Source of the DNA: Cheiracanthium punctorium
Taxonomy: Eukaryota; Arthropoda; Arachnida; Araneae; Cheiracanthiidae
NCBI GenBank assembly: GCA_038373885.1
Contig: JAWZYV010014418.1
Location: 62,001 to 126,000 of the forward strand
DNA length: 64,000 bases
Direction of reading: 5' to 3'
The notes under the pieces: model-generated
What the model saw: only the letters and a program-made list of their open reading frames with translations
What the model was told of the DNA's origin: nothing
Database searches by the model: none
Made by a program: the position numbers and the translations under genes
Part shown: piece by piece, positions 1 to 12,976 of the stretch
How positions within the stretch are numbered: the stretch's first letter is position 1
Layout of the letters: every line of letters starts with the position of its first letter

Positions 1-107
1 AGATGCCATTCAACTAATCATGCTAATATGTTAGTATCAGTGCATAGTGTATTTGGTGAAGAATAGTTTCTCGTTCAAACTTTTTTCTTAAGTACTTTTT
101 GTTCACC

Positions 108-168
108 CACTGTGCCCCTTAAATGGGCACACTGGGCCAGCAAATGGGGTACAGTGGGTTAGCTAACA
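108..168. repeat. GTGCCC/GGGGTACAGTGGG-rich possible transposon end
   Basis: Short related motifs (CACTGTGCCCC, GGGCACACTGGG, GGGGTACAGTGGG) cluster here. Similar motifs recur near 1140, 1489-1515, 55409, 57059 and 57415-57455. They look like terminal or subterminal repeats of the pogo/Tc5-like family represented by the fragment at 449-736. No target duplication was found. Confidence 0.3.
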
Positions 169-448
169 AGAAACACAATAAAAAATTTTCTTTCACTCGA
201 CAGTGAGTAATTTAAACTTTTTATTGCCTTACAATATTTAGTGTTAAGTTAGATATTAAAGTAGCTCAAAGTTTATAAGGCAAATGTTATTTTTATTGTT
301 CTGAAGTATACACACATTAAGTTTGTTAATCAAATTAAAGAAAAAGGTTTCAATTAGATAATATCACTTTGAGTCCTATTAATTTTACAAAATTTAAATT
401 TTATAGTTATTTTAAGACATCAAATCAAGAACTGTTGATTTACAATAA

Positions 449-736
449 CTATTGGACATTATATAACTGAAAGTCTGCAGAAAATGTCAACTTTGTCCCT
501 GTTATTTCAGTTCTCTGCAATACATTTGGTTTTGGCAACTTTCTCCCTATATCTTTACTGTCTGCTGTATAAATGTGCACCTCATCAAAGATAAGTGCAT
601 AATCTGGTGGAATTCCTTTCATGTAGTGCACTTCAAATTCATTTTTAATTTTGCCTACAACTTCAGTAACATAGTTTAGAACTACATTTTTTCTTGCCGT
701 TGACCTTGAATGATACAAGATCTCCCCCGTCAACAT
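449..736 (-). pseudogene. C-terminal fragment of pogo/Tc5-like transposase
   Basis: A 95-residue open frame reads like the tail that follows the DDE domain in many arthropod pogo/Tc5-type transposases: a block with VGKI and FEVHYMKG, then a KDIGRKLPKP segment, ending in FSADFQLYNVQ. That tail typically has the pattern V-G-x-I...F-E-V-x-F/Y...LP-x-P. No HTH or catalytic residues are present, so only the 3-prime end of the gene survives or lies in this window. About 280 bases beyond its stop lies GTGCCC/TACCCC-rich DNA of the sort that often ends these elements. The assignment rests on pattern memory, not alignment. Confidence 0.45.
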
Positions 737-739
737 TGA

Positions 740-2379
740 GATTTTCTACATCTTCAAATTCCAAATCCTCAGTCAGATTCACTAGAAGATTCTTTTCATT
801 TTTTTTTTTTCATTCTTCTTCAGTTGATTTATTTTCATAATTGCTTGCAATATTTTTTTTCTCTCCTGTTTCATATCATTAGGTCTTTCACTCTTCATTT
901 TTCCATCACCTCATTTTGGATTGTGATTTTCACATGTGTATCTGTAAGAATTTCTGTTTTTTTTTATAGGTTGCTTCTCAGTTTTTTCTTTTTTGCATCA
1001 GAGTTAGGAAAAGGCTTTTACCATCTCTGGTGTCATTTTTTGTTTTACATAATTTTCTTGAGAAACTGAAGATTTTGTGGCTGATGTGGAAGACTTATTT
1101 AGATAAATTTAGATCATTCACACATTAACAAGTAAGAAACTTACAAAAAGACCCAGTGTGCCCCATATAAACCAATATATTACTTTTCACCTCAAAATTC
1201 CAAGTCTTTAAAATATTCATTTAAATACAACATAATAGAAAAGAAGGTAATTTAGACTAGATAAACATACCACATAACTTCTGTTTACTTGACAAATTTC
1301 AAGTGTAATAACATAAAGTCTTACTTTCTTTAAATTTCATGCAGATGATCAGAAAACAAAATGGCGTTTAACTTTTGTTTTCTGTTGCTGCTAAACTTTT
1401 TCCACAAAGTTAAGTTGTTTGATACCTCCTTTTAAAATAATTTTCTCATTTGAAAACTATTCACTGAAACACAAATATCTTCAATCTCCCATTGTACCCT
1501 GCTCTCCCCTACTTTGTATTCATTTATTGACAAATTTAAGGTATGTAATGTTTCTCAAATTTCCTTTTTGAGGAGGAGGCCTTGTACCTTTAGAACAAAT
1601 TTCACTTTTCAACTCTGCCCTTCAGATTTTCAATCAACTGTTTAAACATGTAATTTAAAACTGGACATGATCACATGTAATTTTCACTGAGGGAAAGGGA
1701 AAAAATCTAAATGAACATATGCATGAAAAGCTTTATTAGTATGTATAACATAGGAGGAAAGTAAAAGGCTGTAATAAAATCGGTAATATGTGAAGAAATA
1801 TTTTTTCAACATTGTTGCTAGTTATAATATTACTGCATTAGAAAGCTAACTGGGCAAACTAACAGGTGAATCAATTAGGATTTCTTTTACTTCAGTAAAA
1901 AATATGGTGCCATAAATTAGATTGCATGAAATTAATGAACTCTCATCACACAACTTACATGATATCAACGTAAATTCACAATATGTATGATTCTACATTG
2001 CTCCTCGAGATTACATAGTTTGACATTTTTCATGAGAATAAAATAAAAAAATTTCTTCTGCTGAACCATAGAGTATTTAAATATTTAAATTGAGCATTCC
2101 AGACTGGTATCTTATTATCTTCAGTTTCAGTAAAAATTGCTTTATTTTTAATAACAATTTTACTTGTAGTGAACCTTGTAGTAAAACAACACTTGACACA
2201 AAGCAAAAACAGTAGGAACGTGGCTAGTTAAAGGGACCAGGCTAACAGAAGCCTGGCCCTGTTAATCTTTTCACCAAATGCAATCTGATGCAAATAGTAG
2301 AAAAAAGTACAAATTACAAAGCTTAAGAAGGATTTTTAATTCTTTCAAAGCATGATATATGCATACATAACAAAAAACA

Positions 2380-2415
<36 letters not shown>

Positions 2416-3870
2416 ACTTGAAACATGGGAACAGCAAGATAAGATTTTAAAGTATTTAGTAAGTATTTCAGAATAGTAAAATTGAAAGGAGAAATATAAA
2501 AAATATTAATTAATGTTTTGATGGCGCAGTTTTTCTGAAGTCACTCCATCTCGCAATGTTAAGCTCTACAGAAGGTTTTCATCCATAGGTTATGGCAGCT
2601 GAAATTCCATTTCAGCCAGTGAAATATTATTTTACACTTGTGATGTCTCTGACATATTGTAATTTTTCTATCACATGAGTGCTATTTATCGGTAATTTCT
2701 AGGACTAATTTTTTGTCACTGATAAGAAATCTGATCTCTCTGTAATTCCATTTGGGCACACTACTGTTTTTAAAAAAATAAGTATTCAGAGTTTTCATGA
2801 ATTTTGAAAAGTTGTAGTAAATTTCTGATGCACCTTTCATACATTGTAGCATAAATTTTCCTGAAAGTTATGCAGCTTTCACTTAAAATCCTGTTTTAAA
2901 TAAACTGTACTGGGATTGAAAATTCTTTTAGAATATTTCTGCACTTTTTCATTAATAATGTATTTTGTATATTTCAGAAATTATGTTATTTATATCAAAG
3001 TAAACATTCTTTTCTTGCGTACACTCACAGGCAAGGGTAGAAAAAATGAGTAAAAATAATTTTTAGAAAATTATCTATTAGTGCATGCTGCTGTATTTGC
3101 TGTTTCTCATAGCTCTTTTGCATTAACTAGTTGCATCTTTTGTTGCTGCTTTGATAAATAACCTCTAAATTTAAAATTATACAAAGTGAATTTTTATTAT
3201 CATTTAATTCTGAGCAATACTGTTCTAGCCATAGTTAAAAAACCCTTTATTTTTAAAACTGTTGTTGACTTTTGTATATGATGAGAACAAATACTACTTT
3301 TGCCTAGTCAAGTTTATTTATTCATTTTTAGATAGTCTGTTAAGAATCTCTGTCTAAATGAACTCTGTCATTATAAATTAAGTAAAGCACTAAATCCTTC
3401 ACAAATTAATCTTTTTCAAAAATTGTAATTAAGATATAAAGTAAATACATTTATTAACTTTTGAAAAGTCAATATGTATTAACAATTAATAAGTATATTT
3501 GTTCAATCCATAATGTATTCAAGTTAATGTATTATATAATACATGTTTTTAAGTTTAGAAATGTCATGTTATGTGTACAGATGTACCTTTTTCAAGCTTT
3601 TTATTAGGCTGCTCTGCTATGCCATTCCAGTTCAAAATTTGTTTTTGAATTTTAATTAACTTCATTTGGTAGAGCTGGAACTTTATACACACCACATACT
3701 ACTATGTTTCTTATCCCAATACTTCTAATAATTTTTTTATTTAATACCTTTTTTAAAAATTGTGCTTTTTTTTCACATTTTAGCCCTTATCCACCGAACT
3801 AATGATAGGATATTTTCATTTGAAAAGCAATTTAAACCTGGCTTTATGTAAAAATTTGTGATTAACTCTA
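740..3870. other. AT-rich non-coding DNA, no gene recognised
   Basis: Long frames here are low-complexity. No splice-supported exon series, RNA gene or complete transposon was recognised. A 29-base T run lies at 2383-2411 and could be the poly(A) tail of a minus-strand retroelement, although nothing recognisable precedes it. Confidence 0.5.
2383..2411. repeat. Poly(T) tract
   Basis: An uninterrupted run of 29 T bases. It may mark the tail of a reverse-strand LINE or SINE insertion, or be simple slippage DNA. Confidence 0.8.
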
Positions 3871-3876
3871 GCAACA

Positions 3877-3941
3877 TCCCATATAATCTAGTGATTAGGA
3901 TACCTGGCTTTCATCCAAGCGGCCCAGGTTTAATTCTTAGA
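3877..3941 (+). pseudogene. tRNA-Glu-like pseudogene
   Basis: The stretch begins TCCCATATAATCTAGTGATT and reads through an anticodon arm CTGGCTTTCATCCAAG, with TTC in the anticodon position, then GGCCCAGGTTTAATTCTTAG in place of the T arm. This matches the layout of animal tRNA-Glu(UUC). The D arm and box A are close to normal. Box B is damaged (GGTTTAATTC for GGTTCGANTC), and the 3-prime acceptor strand that should pair with TCCCATA is missing. It is therefore a decayed tRNA or a tRNA-Glu-derived SINE head, not a working tRNA. Confidence 0.65.
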
Positions 3942-4864
3942 GTAGAAAATTAAATTTTGCTTTCAACATATTGAAAATGTATGCATTTAAATTTCAGCCT
4001 ACAAAATGAAATTCTTCCAGTGTTGTAGCTTCAAAGATTCTACTTAATCCCATACAGTTATTTTACAGTTACATTTATCAAATTCTAATCCCACCATGTT
4101 ATTAGGTGCACTGGAAAGTATTATACTAAAAAAAAATTTAGGCATACCTTATTAAACCCAGTAGGCTCATTTTAGCACTATTAGAATAACAATGGGGAAA
4201 AATAATTATATTTTTTATGCCAAGTAAAAAGTACCTTTTTTATCCAAATTCCAAAAATTCAAGTTGGATGCAGGGGCAGAAAATATTATCCAATCACAAT
4301 AATATTTTACTGTGTTTTTATTGAACCCAGAGAGAACTTTTACTGCACTATAAGATTAGTGATTTCAATTTTTTTTTTTGGCCCACCCTAATACACATTT
4401 ATGAAAGTATGAATAAATTGAAACATTAGAAGAAATATACAAAACAAGATGCATAATACTACAATTGCACAGTTTTAACTAGGGTCATGAGTTCCAGACT
4501 TAAGTTGCAGGCAGTTAGGTCTTCTAGGATAAGAAAGCCAGTAATTGCCTCGGCATGATGCCCAATTTTCCCCTGTGCTGATGATCTATCCTACTATTGC
4601 CGAGTGGACATATGAGAGCAAGAGCTGAGATAAGTTCCTATCCCTGATGCGATGAATTACCTTACACGGCTTCTGCTGTGCTTTGTACCAAACTAATGAT
4701 TGTCATTTAGGAACAATGCCCATTTGCTACTAGTCCTTATATCAAACTAGTTTGATTTAATACCTTGTACATTATATTTTTTTTCATATTTACAGTCCTC
4801 CTGTTGCCTTATTCATTGTCTGTTAGAAGTGTCAAGCTCATTATTCCTGTAGATTCTTTTTGCA

Positions 4865-5140
4865 TTAGATGTATTTACATGCAATAGGGAGCAGTTCTAT
4901 TGTTATGACCCTAAACCTGGAGGACTGGGATGTCAGAGTTAGACTATCTATTCTTTGATTAGTCTGGCATGGGAGACCCCTATTAGTAGTAGTACATGCT
5001 ATTGCTGACACGGCTCTTGATGTCATTGTGCACATTAACTCTACCACGCAAGGCTGTTGTCAGAAAAAATTATTGGCAGGGATCAAACCCTTATGATCCC
5101 CTGGCTATGGCCTTGCTACCACAACATGGGAAGAGACAAC
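4865..5140 (-). repeat. Possible tRNA-derived SINE
   Basis: Read on the minus strand, the right end has a box-B-like GGGTTTGATCCC at about 5070-5085, preceded by a GTGGTAGCAAGG stretch that could be a worn box A. Non-coding unique sequence of SINE type follows toward lower coordinates. No target duplication or poly(A) tail could be fixed. Confidence 0.3.
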
Positions 5141-5837
5141 GAACTAAAAGGCGTAAAATAGTTTTTAGAGAACTGTCAAATTCAAACATGCACTGCAACA
5201 TATAAATCCATCCTAGCTCACTGATCATTGATAGATATACTTAGAAGATTCCTCAGATATTACTTTTTGAAAATGTAAAATGATATAGAATTCATAAAAA
5301 CTTGACATGCTAACCCTTCTTTTGAATTGATTAATTTAATAAGTACTACCCCTTGATGAGCTAGGATGGATTTGTTTGTTGCAATAAGTGTTTGAGCTTG
5401 AAAGTTCTCTAAAAAGTTATTTTATATCATTCATCACATTGTGAAGTAAAAAGCTTAGTTAAGTGATTTTTTAAACTTATATTTATTAATATTTACCCAG
5501 CCAGCCACGATACATCGAATTAACATCACCGTCGATGTAGTTTCGACGTAATCATCAACGTTAAAAATCCTTGGATATGTCCACCTGTTTGCCCGTTGAA
5601 TGCTGAACTTATAGACGGTGTATTGCACGTGAGGGGTGACCGTGAGAGATAACAATCTCGCTTAACTACAGTGCAATAATGAAAAAGGGTGACCGCCAGG
5701 ACGAGAAAATCCCCGATATTGGTCGAACACTCATCCGCAAAGGGAGACAGATTCTCGGAATCCATTTATAAAATTCAGCTCGTAGTGGTTGATTTTACGT
5801 TATACATTGTCGAATTGCTCTAACAGGACAGAGAAAA

Positions 5838-7117
5838 CCGGCTTATATTCGTCTAATAGAAGTCGTTCCTTGAAGACTTCGCAGAATTTGTCGAATTCTG
5901 ATCATTTATAAACGTAGTAATTTTGCCGCAATTCCAGACATTTAGAGAATAGGCACATACCATTTACATACGTCGTGAAGGAATGGAAATTCAAACTGTT
6001 CTGATCTTGTACACTTTAGCCCTTTAAAAGGAAACACTTTATATTTCTACAAAATACATTTTAATATTAGTTAGTTAGCTAATGAAACGTAATTTTTAAT
6101 CAAATATGCAGAAATAACAAGTTTTAAATTAACATCTGGTCGCTTAGATAAAGTTACAAAATATACATTCATAAAAATTTGAACACAGAGAAAATATATT
6201 AAAGAAAAAATATAGTCTTGATATTTTAATTTAACTGATCAGTAACTCACATTAATAGCTTATGTCTCTAATTTACATTTTAAAGGGTTTACTTTTTTCC
6301 CCCGTTACATTTTATTAATTGTTTTAACTGTATTAGGTATATCCAGTAAAAGGGGGGGGGGACGCTGTTTAATTCAAAGTTATAAACAATCTAAATATTT
6401 TCATATATTGGTGAAAAATGGTGAAAAAGTAACTTAAAAAATTAAATAAATATTAGTAAATTTAGTTAACTAATACAGTTTAAAAATGTAGTTTTACTAA
6501 CAGTAAATATAATTTACTTATTTTATATATAAAAAAAGGTTACTTTTTCAATAGTATATGAAAATATTTAGATTTTTTGTAACAGTAGATTAAATAATTT
6601 TTTATTAAAAATACCTAATACAGTCAAAACGTTTAATAAAATGTACCGAGAGAAAAATGGAAACCCTTTAATATGTAAAAGAGCGACATAAGCTGTTTAT
6701 GCGAGTTACTTATCAGTTAAATTCAAAATCAAGATTATATTTTAAACTTTAATATATTTTTTGTATATGTTCAAACTTTTATCAATATATATTTTATAAC
6801 TTTATCTAAACGATTAGAAATTAGTTTAAAACTTGTTATTACTGAATATTTAATTCAAAATTGCTTTTCATTAGCTAAAACCGGTAGTAAAATGCTTTAT
6901 ATTTAGAAATATGAAGTGTTTCCTTTTTTTTTTTTTAAACGGCATGGGCGCAAGACAAGAACTGCTCGAATTTCTATGCTTTCAGGATGTATGTAAATAG
7001 TATGTGACTCACACATTATCTAATTATCTAAAATTGAGGTATAATTAGTATGTTTATAAATTGTCAGGATTCGGCAAAATCGTCAAGGAACGACCTATTG
7101 GACGAATAAGTCTTCTT
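5838..7117. mobile_element. Foldback element with ~550-bp inverted arms
   Basis: The left arm (about 5838-6410) is repeated as its reverse complement in the right arm (about 6560-7117). Examples are GTCGTTCCTTGA at 5870 against TCAAGGAACGAC at 7083, and matching blocks around ATAACAAGTTTTAAA and TAGATAAAGTTA. The arms are roughly 75-80% alike by eye, so the hairpin is old. The centre holds a G run at 6352 and AT-rich DNA with no ORF. This is the architecture of a foldback or palindromic MITE. The superfamily is not clear because the outer ends are worn, and the similarity may extend weakly further out. Confidence 0.75.
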
Positions 7118-7749
7118 TTTTATTACATTTTTCCTGTAATAAAATGAGAACAAGTTTTCTGTCTATAAATTTTAGACGCCCTCCCTCCCTCGTCCCATGA
7201 GAAAAATCTTGTCTACTTCATTACACAAACAGTTTTTTATTTATCTCTCTTAATTCTTTGGTTTGTTAAATTTTACTACTCCAAATAGGTTTAAATTACA
7301 TACTAAATGCATACATATTAGTATACAATTTAAAAAGAAAAAAAAATTACCTTTGCATAAAAAGCTTTAACCTACTTCATTGTAAGTTAAGCCATAATGC
7401 AATAATGGTTGACTTTTGTTAGTAAGCTTACATTAAGTAAAATCATGCTTATTATGAGAAAAAAATATTTTATATACTTAAGGTAAGCAGTTGATTTTAT
7501 GCCAATTGTACCTGTATGTTTCACTCTATACAAATAACAAAATTTATAATTAGCAAGTAAAAAGAAAATGATTAAAAGAAACAAAGCACATAAGTATTAG
7601 TTAAATAATTATTTAACTCACCTCTAAAATTTTGATGGCTGGAATTAAAAGTTGTAGTTACCCAAATAAACTTTAATAACATCACCAGCCAACACAATTT
7701 AAAGAAAGCCAGACAAACTTATTAATATTCCAAGCTAACGATAAATCGT

Positions 7750-8480
7750 GTTAGCAATTGAACTTGAAAAATATTACAAGAGATTCTTCAAAAATATCCA
7801 CTTTTATTGTTAAAACTATGGAAATTTTACTCTTCTGTGCAGCACAGCTGAGCTCAGCCATTGACCACGTGCTGAAAATGGAGCTAGATCTGCCCTTGCA
7901 TAAAAAAACTGCGAAGTACGAGCCACGCGAACCACGAACGAATACACACACAAAAAGAAAAAAAAAGCATCTGTGACGTGACGACAGTGTTCCTGAGAAA
8001 ACGGTTGGGGTGGACAGGTCAAAGGAAAGGTCGTGCGAAAGGACCAATGTAATGCTGTCTCCCCTGCACTGTTTATTCGACGTTCAACTGACTATTAACT
8101 AAGCTGAAAAAATTTCTCGATGCTCCATCTGTTTCTTCTTGGCTGGCTGGGGGGGGTCTCTCAGACTGCCAAAGCCATGAGCGGAAAATCGGCGATGTAT
8201 TGACTGAACATAGACCTCGTGAGGGTGACCAACATTAACAGTCGAAGATCAGCCACCTCCCTGACCAACATAGAACGGCTTTTTATAACGTCGACAACAC
8301 AATGTATGTTTGATCTCTTTTAAACACCATTTTTTGCTGTAATTTTTCCTCGACCTATTTTTGACATTTCGACATCGGGAATACGTAATTTAAATGTGTG
8401 TGCGCTTGCTGGGTTAGTCTAAGTTTGCACTTTGTTTCTGACAACGAGAGAGCTCTCCTCATATTCCTTCTCCCTTGAAA
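7750..8480. other. GC-richer, CpG-containing segment of unknown origin
   Basis: Base composition changes sharply from the flanking AT-rich DNA, with many CpG, GACG and ACGT words and a TTTTTATAACG box near 8281. A short frame (7758-7976, plus) could be coding but resembles nothing I know. Possibilities are a solo LTR, a promoter or first exon of a host gene, or another TE fragment. I cannot decide between them. Confidence 0.3.
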
Positions 8481-8823
8481 TAGATATTAGAATATTTCAA
8501 CTCTTTGTGCATTCTAATAAAAATATTCTTTATGTATTGAATTATTGAAAACTTTGTTATTTCATATTTTAATCATTAAGCTTTAAAGATGCAACCATGT
8601 TAAACATAAATCTATGTTCAATTTGTATTTAAAACATTCATTTTTATTTATCTCATATAATACAAATTGTATAACTTGTAAGTGTAAATAATATTTTTCA
8701 TAAAACTCTCCTCTGATTATATTTGTGAATAAAATATTGATCTATTTTGTGTAAATCCAAGTGAATATTCATAGAAAAATTTGTAAATACAAAAAAAGGT
8801 ACTGCTGGCAACTCCCTCTAATC

Positions 8824-9129
8824 CAGTGTTTCCCAGCATTTTTATCACTGTGGTCCAGTCAACATTTGATAATTTTACTGTGGCCCACTGGGGGGAAGGG
8901 AGGCTTTGATTGTTTTGATTTAGTACTTTTGATTGTATTGTATTTAAACATGCTTTCAAAATTAAATTCATTTACACCAAAAAACTAATTTAAAATAGTT
9001 ACAAGATTTTTTCTGATACAATGCACAAACCCAAGAGAAAAACACTGCAGTAGATAAAATGGAAATAATTTAATGTTCCTTTGGCGACCCGGATCATTTG
9101 ATCCATGTCCCAGGGGTTGGGGACCACTG
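8824..9129. mobile_element. hAT-type MITE, 306 bp
   Basis: The element begins CAGTGTTTCCCAGC and ends GGTTGGGGACCACTG, so the ends are imperfect inverted repeats of the CAGTGGTTCCCAACC type common in hAT elements. It is flanked by CTCTAATC (8816-8823) and CTCTTATC (9130-9137), a 7/8 match, as expected for the 8-bp hAT target duplication. There is no transposase inside. Confidence 0.8.
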
Positions 9130-9369
9130 CTCTTATCCACACACCACTGGAACCACTGGTATTGTGGATTAGAGCTTGCTGCTTTGTTTACATTTATATG
9201 CTGAGCATTTACAGGTTATTTCCATACATTTCATAGGTTATTTTATTAAAATTACATACAAAGGAAAAAAAAATGCACAGATATTTAAATATTTATTACT
9301 GAATTTAATAAATAGTTAAATTAATTAATTTAATTATAAATGCAATGTATATGATACTAGTACTCACAT

Positions 9370-11090
9370 CACTTACTGTTACAATTTTGGAACATATCCA
9401 TGGTTATTCTTTGTTTTAAAGCTGTAGCTTTATGTTTTGCTGTTTTTTCCTGTAATCAATTGATAAACAGCATTCCTTGCTCAGTTATAAAGTCTTGCTT
9501 TTCCAAAACATGAACATATTTTTCACCAATTATTGAAACCATCTGAAAATGTAATTTTTCAAATTTCATCATCAGTTTCAGTATCTGAATTTGTATTTTC
9601 TGGATTCAAGACAGATGATTTATAATTTCTTCACCTCAAACTCTCTCTGACTCAGAAATTTCATGTTTAGATGATATAAATTCTGTGATCTCTGATTTCA
9701 AAAAGGGCCAGGATTACAAATTTTCCTAGACAAAATTTAATAATTATGCAGTCTTTTGTTTGGCTTCAGACAATCTGAAGGCTGTAAGATCAGCATCATC
9801 ATTCTCTGATTAAAAAAAATGACAACATTGAGGCTGGCCAGAGGTTCCTCTAACCATTGACAAGTGTTTTATTTGAGACTTCATCTCAAGATTTAGCATA
9901 TCTGTGATACTTTTACCTCATCAGCTAAATTTTGCCCTATGTCCAGAAGAATAATTTTTTTCAGAAACTCCAGCCTGTAAATACTTTTCATGCTATAAAT
10001 GATTCTGTGATTCATGGGTTGGATCAGGGATGTAGTATTCAGTGGCAATAAGATCAGAGATGTTTTCAAGTATTATGATTTCAGGATGGGCTATACCACA
10101 TTTGGGCAACCTTTGGCCCATGGGCCAGATGTGATCTGCCACGGCTTTTGATCTGGCCTGCAGAACATATCAAAATCCCATATAAAACCATAGAAACCCT
10201 TCAAAATCTCAATCCCAATTATATGACCCATGACTTCACTAACTTCCTGAAATTTGGCCCATGACTTTGCTAACATCCTAAAAATGGCCTGTAACTTCTC
10301 AAAGGTTGCCCATACCTGGGTTGCACAGTTGTCAGTAAGTAGCAAAATTTTGAAATCAGTAGGCAAACCCACTTCACTTCAGTGTCTGTGATATTCTTTC
10401 CTGAAATGGTTATTAAATTATTCCATTGTCAGGTCTTATAATCTATGCCGGTTTGTTACTTTGGTAAATTACAGGGAGGCTTTTAAATGCATTTTAAGGT
10501 GCAGGGATGTGCACTCTTTCCTATTACTATAGGTTTGCACTTCCAGCAGCATTACTCCATAACAAAACTGTTGACCTGTCTTTTACTCCTATTGGTGTAG
10601 ATTCCTCATAAGAAGTTAACATGTGTCTAGGGAGACACCTGCATAAAAGTCCCATTTTATCCATATTATAAATCTGCTCAGGAGTTAAGTTTTCATCATG
10701 GACAAGTTTTGCAAATTTGTACAAATTCTTCAGCTGCTTCAGTATCAGTTGACAAGTTTTTAACACAGGATTTTAGATATCAAATCACATGTCTTTGTTT
10801 GAAACAGGTTAACCATCCTGAAAAATATACACAAGGCTCTGTTGCACTCATTCAACTTTTTTTCCTTTTCACATAACAGTGGCCCTGTAATCGGGACACC
10901 CTCACTCCTTTGCTGTTGAAACCACTCATAAACTGTGGTGTCCAGATTTATGGCCTTTGCAGATCTCATTGACTTTCTCTGCGCTATGCATGCTCTGGTA
11001 TCACATTTTGTGAAAAACTCAAAATTTTTTCTTTGTTCTTCCTGATATCATATGCAGTTCTACAGCTAATTCAATACAAGGAAGAAACAT
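9370..11090 (-). pseudogene. Tigger/pogo-type transposase relic
   Basis: Pieces of one transposase lie in order on the minus strand. About 10760-11080 encodes a CENPB-type HTH region (TTVYEWFQQQRSEGVPITG). 10527-10766 encodes the start of the DDE domain, with FAKLVHDENLTPEQIYNMDK, whose D in YNMDK is the first catalytic Asp. About 10330-10375 encodes DFKILLLTDNCATQ with the second catalytic Asp. About 9380-9560 encodes a C-terminal stretch ending TALKQRITMDMFQNC. A hAT MITE (10097-10318) interrupts it directly after the TDNCAT codons, and AHPEI resumes on the far side, as in the family's DNCxAHP motif. Frameshifts and at least one stop (W to TGA near 9464) mark it as dead. No TIRs were identified. 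Confidence 0.85.
10097..10318. mobile_element. hAT-like MITE inside Tigger relic
   Basis: The right end reads inward as CAGGTATGGGCAACCTTTG and the left end as CACATTTGGGCAACCTTTG, a worn terminal inverted repeat. The body contains GGCCCATGGGCCAGAT, typical of this kind of hAT MITE. Candidate 8-bp duplications GGCTATAC and GGTTGCAC match at 5 of 8 positions. The precise interruption of a transposase reading frame supports both borders. Confidence 0.75.
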
Positions 11091-11109
11091 AATTTATTGA
11101 TGACTCTGA

Positions 11110-12976
11110 GTACAATTTCTTCAAAATTTCAACTTTTTAAATAATCGATAAAGAAATATGCTTCCATTTTTAAAAGCCTTTAATTGAACATTTTGGCATT
11201 TTTAAACAATTTAGAGAAATTTTTGCAAAAACTTTAAAGGAGAAATAAATATTAAATCGCAACGATGAAACAACAATGCTCATGTAGGGAATGACAAGAA
11301 TGGTGAGCAGCAACACTAGTTTATGTTTGTTAAATCATGATGCCAACACAAAGACCACAAATTCCAGAGCAATAGCACAGCTATATTCAGGCCCAATTTC
11401 TTCACTAGCCTGCGTAATCTTCCGGACTTCTCCAGTGAAGGTGAATTCATATAGTTCTGTTTCATTACGCTCTGCGATGACTTCACAAAGTGTAGTGCAG
11501 TTCACATGGAACATCTGTACTCTCACAAAACAGAATGTCCACTATGAATCCATTGTGATAGAGTTTCAATGTGCCTAACTACTAGCAAAGCAACTAACAC
11601 TGCATGACAAAGAAACGGTTCTCATCATGTTTTTCAATGGAGAAACCAAAATTTGGAAATGTAAGTGAATTAATTTTTATTTTGTGTGAATACGTTAATA
11701 GAGTTATACTGAGCATTATTTATGCCTTTTGTTTATTTTTTCAATACAACCATTATTATCAAAAATTTCAAATTTACTGTTTACATCAGGAAAGTATTGC
11801 AAATTATAGGCGTTTGTTCATTATCGCATCACAGATTAATGGGAGTTGCCCGTATTGCTTTTGAGCTGATACATAATTTTTTAGTTTAAATGATTTTAAT
11901 AGTTTATTTTTTGAAATTCATAAAGTTTTGTTCAAATTAGATATTTTATGTATTTTTAAAACTTTTGTAAATTACTTTCTATATTTATTCATATGCTTTT
12001 TGCTTGTGAATTTATTTTGTTTGGCTATGCTTTTATTCCCTGCAAGTAGAAATACAGTAATAATGTAGTTATATTTAATGCTACTACATTGCCTTATAAA
12101 CATGTGTAGCTAAAACAATAATATTAATTAGCATCATAATATATACATAAAGATTATTAAATTTGATATTTTAAAATAATTAGATTTATTTATGTTATAT
12201 TCTAATTATATAGCATTATATGCATTTCCATTCATTTTGATTGAAAATTATTTTGCATTTAATGATGTGTCTTGTGTGTGTTAGTATAAGTTTTATCTTG
12301 CAGGACTATCTTGTTTTATGAACTAAAGTATCTCATCATAAGCTTATTAAGAAAATTTATAACAGATCTTGAAAGCTCTTGAAATTTTTTGAAGGTTTGC
12401 ATGTGTGGTAATAATGTTTAGAAGCATCAGAAATCTATTGAAGGTATCATCCTTCCTTTAGTTTTTAGAATGGCTGTTTACAATTTGTCTTGTAAAGAAA
12501 ATTTTTCCTGACTGTTTAAGCACTTAATGCATTCCAGTGTGACATTTTATTTTACTTGACAAGCATTTTTGCTGCAGTGCTTTTAAGTGTCATGTGCATA
12601 AGATGATCTGAGTTAACATTTTCACGAGTCACCTCTTGCTTTGAGCATTTTGAAAATGATACTTTCACTATATAATGCCCTGATATTAAAAAAATTCAAT
12701 GAAATGTATTTTAAAATACAAGAAAATACTTTACGTTAGAATCATGCTTACAGTTTAGTCTTTTTATGTGTTGATAAAATGGTTAATTTTAAATTTCATA
12801 TTTTTCTATATGACAAAACTCTTTTTGAATAGTTTTTAATGAAACAAGTCTTTCTAAATTTTAAGCGTAAATTGCTATGCTTGCATAATTGTCATGTCGA
12901 AGAGGGAGAGGGGCCATTTGCCTACTAAACTTTGTCTCAAAATTTTTTTCTTTAAAACAATTGTTATATAAAGTAA
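11110..12976. other. AT-rich DNA, no gene recognised
   Basis: Short frames at 11291-11578 (plus) and 11335-11526 (minus) overlap in a slightly less AT-rich patch, but neither resembles a known family. The remainder is AT-rich single-copy-looking DNA with no visible repeat ends. Confidence 0.4.

Noticed and set aside
824..1069. 81-codon plus-strand frame rich in Phe/Ile
   Set aside because: Low-complexity T-rich translation with no family pattern; probably chance.
3877..3941. Functional tRNA-Glu
   Set aside because: Box B and the 3-prime acceptor strand are damaged.
7387..7584. Hydrophobic 65-codon minus-strand frame
   Set aside because: AT-rich DNA gives membrane-like translations by chance; no supporting neighbours or signals.
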